From Oscheius onirici (taxonomy: Eukaryota > Nematoda > Chromadorea > Rhabditida > Rhabditidae), in NCBI GenBank assembly GCA_932521025.1, contig OW051472.1:1860001-1924000 (forward strand): a DNA stretch of 64,000 bases, given 5' to 3'. Below are positions 57,747 through 64,000 of this stretch, in pieces; positions within the stretch are counted from its first letter, which is position 1; every line of letters begins with the position of its first letter. Both the position numbers and the translations under genes were made by a program. The notes beneath the pieces were generated by a model that had not been told where the DNA came from, ran no database searches, and saw nothing but the letters and a program-made list of their open reading frames with translations.

Positions 57747-57803
57747 TTGGTCCTTTCTATTTATAGTTTCATGTCTTTTGGTCCTTTCTATTTATAGTTT
57801 CTT
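57747..57803 (+). repeat. Two-unit tandem repeat
   Basis: TTTTGGTCCTTTCTATTTAT followed by AGTTTC occurs twice in tandem (about 30-bp units). Confidence 0.8.
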
Positions 57804-58529
57804 GTAGATAGAACAGTTGATTTATGCGACTCCAATCTTGGCTTTTTTCGCTACAGCCTGATTGAAGCACTCCAATGAAGTAAAGAAGTTAGAAATAAAG
57901 TTTGGAGATCGATTTACGGACATGCTTGTTTCGAACACTTAGGTTTGAAGATTCCGGCAAAAAAATACTTTCCCACCGTCTCCCTTTCTACAGAACAAGT
58001 AAATTTTTGTTGTTATCTCTCTTTTTGTTTCTAAAACTCTGTATACTCGAAAAAAAGGTAGTTTGTTGGTGAGTAGGTCTCAAGGAACGAAGAACGAATA
58101 AAAAGTGAGTTAGATCTCTGTAAACTTCGAAAGACAGTTCCGCCTATGAATGAGACGTTTTGCTTCACTCTTTGTATAAATTGATCGGTAGTTGCTCAGT
58201 GCTAAACCTGAAAAAAAGTTGGTCCCTAAAAAACTTATTTTTGCTGTCGCCCCCATTCAACCATCGTTCAAAAAACTGACTAGAATTTATGCAATTGGTG
58301 AAGCACAATTTTCTGAGGAAGAACGAGTACAGGCGCACGAGATCCCCGACTAGAACTGTATAAATGTAGTCCGTAAAAATCTTTCTTACTGTATACCTCT
58401 CTTCTCTCACTTCTCTCAGTCAGCTGGCGTTGAAAGTCGTCCGGAACAAACGCATTTTTTCCTAAAAATTGTGGCTCTTTCTGAGTACCGTAAGCATCTC
58501 TTTCTCTCCTGTTCCTCCCATCTCCTCTC

Positions 58530-58581
58530 ACTAATTCCCAGTTTTCAGAACTCTCTTCTCCTGTGTCAAGCCATCAAAGCA
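58530..58581 (+). promoter_or_regulatory. Conserved 5' leader with trans-splice-like acceptor
   Basis: Nearly identical to the leader at 49,880: CTCACTAATTCCCAGTTTTC, then AGAACTCTC, then the ATG. Retention in both paralogues suggests it is functional. Confidence 0.5.
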
Positions 58582-58782
58582 ATGAGTATATCGATTCTAA
58601 ACGATCCCCAGTTTTCTTCCGACGTCTACGACCTTCTAATGTCACAAAAGTCGTCCGTTCCGTGTCTTGATGCCTTCCTCGAGACCAGCTCCGAATCCAG
58701 AACATTTTTTAGCTCAAAATCAGCATTTTTCATTGAAAATGACTCACAAACGAGAACAGTTGCACCTTCCCGACTACCGTAA
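58582..58782 (+). CDS. Small paralogous protein B (66 residues)
   Basis: Starts MSISILNDPQFSSDVYDLLM, then SQKSSVPCLDAFLETSSESR, ending VAPSRLP. It is the partner of the gene at 49,929, 8.65 kb away in the same orientation. The 5' leader and a 3' GAGCTTTATATGTACCG are shared, so a segment of roughly 0.35-0.9 kb was duplicated. The start is the first ATG after the conserved leader. The longer upstream-in-frame ORF (from 58,471) would run through the leader and is not preferred. Function unknown. Confidence 0.7.
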   Translation: MSISILNDPQFSSDVYDLLMSQKSSVPCLDAFLETSSESRTFFSSKSAFFIENDSQTRTVAPSRLP

Positions 58783-59714
58783 CCCTTTATCCTAAAATAG
58801 ACCTTCTTTTTGTGAGCTTTATATGTACCGTAACCTGCTCGAGACGATCTCTATCCCTAAAAAAGATGTGTTTACATTTGTCTTTTCGTTATCCGCCAAA
58901 TGAAAAATAGTACGAAACATGTTTTTCTTGTGGTGTTCGGGGCTGTGACGACACATTTTCGAGACAGACTGAAAATAAACAATAAAGGTCACAGACAGGT
59001 CTCTATGAGTTTTGGGTGCTGATCTTTGAAAAGTGAGGGGTTTTATACTGTGCCAATAGTTGAGCAAATGTGAGAAGCGTATAGCAAACGGCTAAAACAT
59101 AAAATAAAATTCCATTTTTATAGAAGTATTGCAGAAAGGATTGACTACCACAAATCCTCAGAAGTGCACGTTGTAACATTTGAATTTATTGTTCTCAAAC
59201 CAGCAAATCTTCCATTCCACAAAACCACTTACGTCGACAGTGAAATTTGAAGAATTTTGAAACGACCGTCTGCACCCAGTTGGTTTCCTTGAAAAAGGCT
59301 ATTCACGTGAACTGATACTTGAAATGGACCTGGAAAGAGTGAACTGAGAAGGTCGGAGACAGTAGCACTTTATGGGTTAGTGCGTGACGAAGACAGATTT
59401 TTTAGAAAAGTTTTATACCAATCGCGTAACGACTGCGAAATATATACGAAACGGCTAAAACATTTCCAACTAATACTTTTTCAACGCTTTCAGGAATATA
59501 GCGAGAAAGTTTTGTGAAAAAAAAGAAAAAAAAGTAAAACACGGATATGCAATATTTGAGGTGTTGAGGTTTGAATGCGCGCGCTTCCCAGATTGTTCTC
59601 ATCTGGTTATAATGGGACTGTCCCTTTAATGGAAAAGCTGAAACACTGGCAGCTTATTTTCTCGATTGATGAAAACTTTTGCAAAAAAAATAGTCGTGCG
59701 ACCGCGTAAGGAAG
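58783..59714. other. Intergenic with a TTAA MITE end
   Basis: Contains the right terminus of a TTAA MITE (TTATAATGGGACTGTCCCT, ending 59,625, then TTAA). The other end was not found. Otherwise nothing recognised. Confidence 0.5.
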
Positions 59715-60140
59715 ATGGAACCTAAGGAATACTTCCGCACCAAGCTGATTTGCCAATTGCTTTTATTTTCAACTGCTTTTATTTTCGCAAGCTGTGCGAG
59801 TGCTTCCTCAAGCGTTCCTCAGCGATTCTACCAAGGCCAGAATCTACTGTGGAAAGAAGATGATTCCAATCCCAGAACTGCGACACAGCGAGATTGTCAA
59901 GTCAACACTTATGGCTCCGCCAACGATGCTCGTCTCTACAGTGATTCCATCAAGTCAAGCAGCCGTCTACCCGAACAAGAAGACAACTCCAATCAAGAAG
60001 ATGTCTTCACGACTCGGTCAGGATGTCACCTCCTGGATGAGAAGAAACTGGGCAGTCGTCGAGACCTGAGAGCGGCGAAGGATTCCAAGAAACGACCGTT
60101 TCTGCATGATACCCCTCGATTCCGTCAAAATAAACTTTAG
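59715..60140 (+). CDS. Candidate secreted protein, 141 residues, single exon
   Basis: ATG at 59,715 to TAG at 60,140. The N-terminus MEPKEYFRTKLICQLLLFST.. with hydrophobic AFIFASCASAS looks like a signal peptide. The rest is hydrophilic, Ser/Asp/Arg-rich, with Cys at RDCQV and SGCHL and dibasic sites EKK, SRRDL and SKKR. Codon use (TCC, AAG, GAC, TTC, ATC) is that of a Caenorhabditis exon. An overlapping 91-codon frame at 59,794-60,069 is probably a shadow. No domain recognised. It converges on the LRR gene 590 bp downstream. Confidence 0.6.
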   Translation: MEPKEYFRTKLICQLLLFSTAFIFASCASASSSVPQRFYQGQNLLWKEDDSNPRTATQRDCQVNTYGSANDARLYSDSIKSSSRLPEQEDNSNQEDVFTTRSGCHLLDEKKLGSRRDLRAAKDSKKRPFLHDTPRFRQNKL

Positions 60141-60729
60141 CTGATTTGCCTGATAAACTTTATACACATGAACTATTGTGTGCTCAGACGATTGTATGAT
60201 CAGAACATCAGAATAGAACTTCTCTGGCTCTTACAGATTTTGTAAAACACATCATTTTGGAACAGACAACTAAGAACATACAGGACATCTTCAGAAAACA
60301 AGCAATCTTTCATTGAAAAGGAGCAAAGGTCGAAGACAAGAAGACAGTACTTGCTAAATGGTTGAAACAATTTCTTGCTAGTTTTTTTATGTAGCTATGA
60401 AAACTTGCACAAAACTACTCACAGGTGAATCCTAGGGAAAACTGAACCCTTTCAAAGTATTGAAGACAAAACTGACAGTGCGGGTATTACTGTGCAAAAC
60501 ACATCAAATTTGGCCTATAAAAATGGAAACTTTTTCAGAAACTCGTCATTGGAACTAGTGCAGCTGGAAGTTTTTATGAGTTTTCGGCGAAAAGAAATAT
60601 GCGAACCATTGATAACAGACATTGAATTCCAGTATAGCTTGCAACTGAAACAAGAAAAATCGCATTCGCCGAAAATTTTATGTGTCTTTAATTCCACACA
60701 TGTGTTTTTTCTATCACAGACATCTGGAT
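60141..60729. other. Convergent intergenic region
   Basis: Separates the plus-strand secreted candidate from the minus-strand LRR gene. No repeat or gene recognised. Confidence 0.5.
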
Positions 60730-63700
60730 TTAGATGATATCGCCGTCATTGGCGTTGAGAAGAGCGGCCAGAATGAGAGCCAGTTCGGCATCGTTCGGAG
60801 GCTGCAGCTGCTGTCCATTTCCTGGCTGCTGCGGAGGCTGTGGCTGTCCATTTCCAACGACTTGCTGCGGAGGCTGTCCAGCAGGCTGAAGAAGATCCTG
60901 TGGAGGCGGTGGCGGAGCCTGAGGCACCTGACCACGACGAATGATTCCCGCAGCTCCTCCTCTTCCATTCCAGAACATCCTGGCAAGCCGGTTTTCGAGA
61001 TCCGGACGCTCTCCCGGCTGTCGACGGACCACCCGAGTTGGTTCGTCATCCTGGGCTGTGGCCGAGTCGAAACGCCACGTCTCAGAACGACTGGTACGCC
61101 GCTCGGCACGGGTGTAGGGAGAAGAACGTACGAGATGGCCGAGGAGGAAAGTTTCGTGGTTGCTGGCAAAGTCGGGCTGTAGACAGCGGGACTGGGAGTT
61201 GTTGTAGAGAATCTGGAAAGAGTCATTGTTGCTGATATTTTCTCTCTGTCTGTCTGTCAGTCCTTTTGTCCCTCTGTCTCTCCGTCTCTCAGTCCTCCTC
61301 TCACCTTGACCTGCTTCATCTTGCCCGGCTTTCCTGTAGCTTTCAGCTTGCTCCAGTGTCCATAGAGCTCAAGAGTTTCCGTCTCCTTGGCGAAGAGTCG
61401 CTCCATCTCCTTCAGAAAGACCTCCTCCTCATAGCTTTCCATGTACAGACCAATCTGCTTGCACTTGAGCCATTTCAGATCAAATTTGGCGGTCGACGTG
61501 GTGGCAAAGGAGAAGAGAGACGGCGGAAGAGTGACCTTTTCGAGACGGGGCGGCATTTGAAGCTCTGGGATGAGATGTGCAGCCTGATTCGTGTCAACCA
61601 GACATCCCAGAAGATCCAGACGACGGAGCTGAGGCAGTGTCGTGGCGGAGAAGAGCTGCTGCAGCATCGGCAGTTCGAGGAAACAACCAGTCAGCGTGAG
61701 ATTTTCCAGGGTGGGAGGAAGCACGGGCTGAAAACTTTCATGGTTTTTGGTAGAAGTAGGGTTGAGAAATTATTCAATTTTGGTTGGTTATTTATATTTT
61801 TGAAGATACTTGGGTGATGATCACTATCCCAATCTAATAATTTGTCTTTTCTAACGGATGAAGCCAAAAAATGCCGACAACGAGGTATTTGTGGACAGAC
61901 TATACCTGCACTTTTCTGAAGAAAAATATACGCATCCAGTTTTCCGGAATGGTACAGCTCGTTTTTAGCTTTTGAGCACTGCTTGTGTGTATCGTATAGC
62001 TCTTATACCAAAATACTGCTCACCTAGTTCAGCATTTTATCTTCTACATCCGACGAAACAAAAAGATTGAAAAGTTTGAAAACGAAAGGAAAAGTGAGGT
62101 GTTGCTGGTTCGCTATTCCATGAAATATCAATTTTTTTCAGAACGTTTTTAGAGAGTGAACAGTTTGAGAAAAACAGTCAATCAACGTGAACTTCAAGGG
62201 AAAAAGAAAGTACGTTTTCCAAAACGCATCCCGCTTTCATCAAACTTTGAAACTGCAAAATAACTTTTTACCGTAATCAAATGCTCAGAACAAACTGAAC
62301 AGGTTGGTAGTTTTGCCTGCTTCCGCTACTCTCTTACCTCACGAAACTTGTTCGATATTTCATCTTTTCATTACCCAGCGTTTCGAGCGAGTCTTCACAG
62401 TATTCATACAACTTTGAAACACAATGTTTTCTGTTTCACATCCGTTTGTGTCAAATAGTGTGAAACGTCTTTTGATTTCTGTCGTGAACTTCACAAACAA
62501 TTGATAGTTTCCACCGCCCGACTACACAGAATAGCTACTCTCAATATTCTCTTCTATTAAACTTCCTCACAAAACCTAAAAGAATGAAAAGTAGCAACCA
62601 AAACTGTAGTCAAAAAAAAGTAAATTTGTTTTCCACCCATCTTTTTTTCACTGAACGTTTTTACTCCATCGACTTACAAAATTGCTAACTTTCCTCATAC
62701 TGCTTCTTCAAACCTGATCAAGTTACTCGTGAAACCCCAAAAAAACTGGAAAAGTAGCCTTACAAATTTTGTACTCATTGACGTAACACGCTTGCAACCA
62801 GCATTTATGGAACTTTGAAGCACAAAAGTTTTCGCATATCAATCATTTTTTGACAAAAATATAAAAATTTCCCTATTTTTGGCCGTTAGCATCGCAAAGA
62901 TTGTTAGCTTTAGACGTTTTTAGGTGCACTGGCGTCGTAATATTACTTCTCTCAAAACTCTCTACTACTCAACGTTTTCATGAAACCCAAAAAAACAATT
63001 GGAGGTACACAAAAAATACATTCACTGCTGTTACCAGATTGTTCTCAGAATTTATGTAACACTGAATCACAAAGTTTTCTGCACAGTATTCAGTTATGGC
63101 ATGCACTCATTCATTTTACTCATTAGAGTCACAAAAATTGTTAGTTTCTTACATCTGCGCGTGTCATTGCTTCTCCATATGCTCTCTCCTATTACAGGTC
63201 AGCATGAAAGCAAAAAAACTGATAATGGGGAGAAGGTACTGGAGTCTAGAATCCGCGACAGAAGTAATAGGTGAAGACGAGGAATCTCTAACTTTAGCTA
63301 TGGAAGGGCGGTGCTATCCTTGTTCAATCAAATACTTTTTTCAAATGATAGTTTTTAGATGACATTCTTTCCAATAAAAACGAGAGAAGCTCTACTTTCA
63401 CTCTTTCAGCCTCATAAAATTGTTACTTTTCCAGCAGCTGTCAACACTTCATTATTTTTTGCAGAACTCTATCCTATCCAACTTTTCATGAAACCAAAAA
63501 TTCGTATCTTCCGAAGCTGCAAAACTAGTTTAGTGCCACTTTTACTCATTAGCTATGCAAAATTTGGATTGTGCCCACTCAACTTTCCCGTAAAACCAAA
63601 AAAAAAAACTCTTACCTTGAGACGTTGAGGCGTGATCCTCGGTCCGATTGCCAGCTTCTGATTGGACCGCTGAAGAATGCTCAGAGTCTTGAGGCGCTTG

Positions 63701-63888
63701 AAGCCAGTCTCTTGCAGCTCTGTCGGCCAGTCAATCTTGAAATTTTCGTTGGAAATGAAGAGCTTCTTCAACGTGTCGGCCTTCTCCTTCACGATGAGGC
63801 AGAGGCTGTCCGGAGAGAGCTTCATCTGGACGTAAAGAGACAGAATGGCCGGACAGTGCTTCAGGATCTTGTCCAGGTAGTGTGGGTT
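60730..63888 (-). CDS. Leucine-rich-repeat protein with Pro/Gln-rich C-terminus (5' partial)
   Basis: Exons on the minus strand: 63616-63888 (91 codons), 61305-61727 (141 codons) and 60730-61212 (161 codons with TAA), all joined in phase 0 with TTTGCAG, TTTTCAG and TTTCCAG acceptors. The first two encode irregular leucine repeats, for example GFKRLKTLSILQRSNQKLAI, PPTLENLTLTGCFLELPMLQ and TLPQLRRLDLLGCLVDT, of the RNI type common in nematode F-box/LRR proteins. The last exon has a basic region (RRQPGERPDLENRLARMFWN) and a low-complexity tail QAPPPPPQDLLQPAGQPPQQ ending LALILAALLNANDGDII. The upstream exons, and any F-box, lie beyond the window. An F-box role in ubiquitin ligase substrate binding is inference only. 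Confidence 0.8.
61728..63615 (-). other. Intron of the LRR gene
   Basis: A 1.9-kb intron. A relative of the dispersed GAAGACGAGGAATCTCTAAC repeat (also near 43,507) lies at about 63,270-63,330. Nothing else recognised. Confidence 0.5.
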
Positions 63889-64000
63889 CTGCAAAAAGAT
63901 CGAAATTAATGAATTTCTTGGCCAAGCCAACCGTTATAGTTCTTTTGAAACCAAGAAGATTTCAGATGCACAGTCAAGGCTTTGAATATTTTAGAGCTGT

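Noticed and set aside
60682..61182. 166-codon plus-strand ORF
   Set aside because: Antisense shadow of the last exon of the LRR gene, whose minus-strand frame is spliced and in phase.
61266..61817. 183-codon plus-strand ORF
   Set aside because: Antisense shadow of the LRR exon 61,305-61,727.
1..64000. CRISPR array, bacterial operons or ribosomal RNA
   Set aside because: No regularly spaced direct repeats, no Shine-Dalgarno-led gene strings and no rRNA-like sequence. Everything points to a nematode nuclear genome.

Overview
The window looks like nuclear DNA of a nematode, most likely Caenorhabditis-like. Genes are split into short exons by introns with TTTTCAG or TTTCCAG acceptors and GTAAG or GTGAG donors. 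The DNA is AT-rich outside exons. There is a seven-transmembrane chemoreceptor of nematode type, and short inverted-repeat transposons are very dense. Nothing bacterial, viral or organellar was seen. All exon models come from reading frame and splice phase by eye, without transcripts.

Positions 2-32,899 (+) hold most of one large gene. It encodes a cysteine-rich, probably secreted protein. The visible part, after an upstream portion outside the window, has a disordered Ser/Pro/Tyr-rich segment, two chitin-binding (peritrophin-A-like) domains, about 14 cysteine modules ending in a CC pair, EB-like cysteine segments and an acidic C-terminus. About 29 exons join in frame (roughly 3.1 kb of coding sequence), except for one unresolved join between 1,526 and 8,585. 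Its introns hold a decayed Tc1/mariner element with Tc3-like ends and several MITEs.

Positions 32,900-35,379 are a transposon graveyard: tRNA-like sequences, a LINE reverse-transcriptase fragment and TTAA-flanked MITEs. On the minus strand follow a complete five-exon serpentine receptor gene (35,380-39,977) and, 196 bp upstream and head-to-tail with it, a candidate two-exon gene for a small peptide-precursor-like protein (40,173-40,940).

Positions 41,000-58,500 are gene-poor. They hold a 5.7 kb unit bounded by inverted repeats of about 350 bp, a 57-codon two-exon membrane-protein candidate, a palindrome enclosing another 57-codon membrane ORF, and several hAT, mariner and TTAA MITEs. Two paralogous small intronless genes (49,929 and 58,582) share 5' leaders and 3' flanks.

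Positions 59,715-60,140 (+) are a small secreted-protein candidate. It converges with a minus-strand leucine-rich-repeat gene (60,730-63,888), whose 5' part lies beyond the window.

The most distinctive patterns are six short hAT-type insertions with intact 8-bp target duplications and interiors of reiterated motifs, and a recurring architecture of large palindromes with a tRNA-like (Pol III box) module in both arms.
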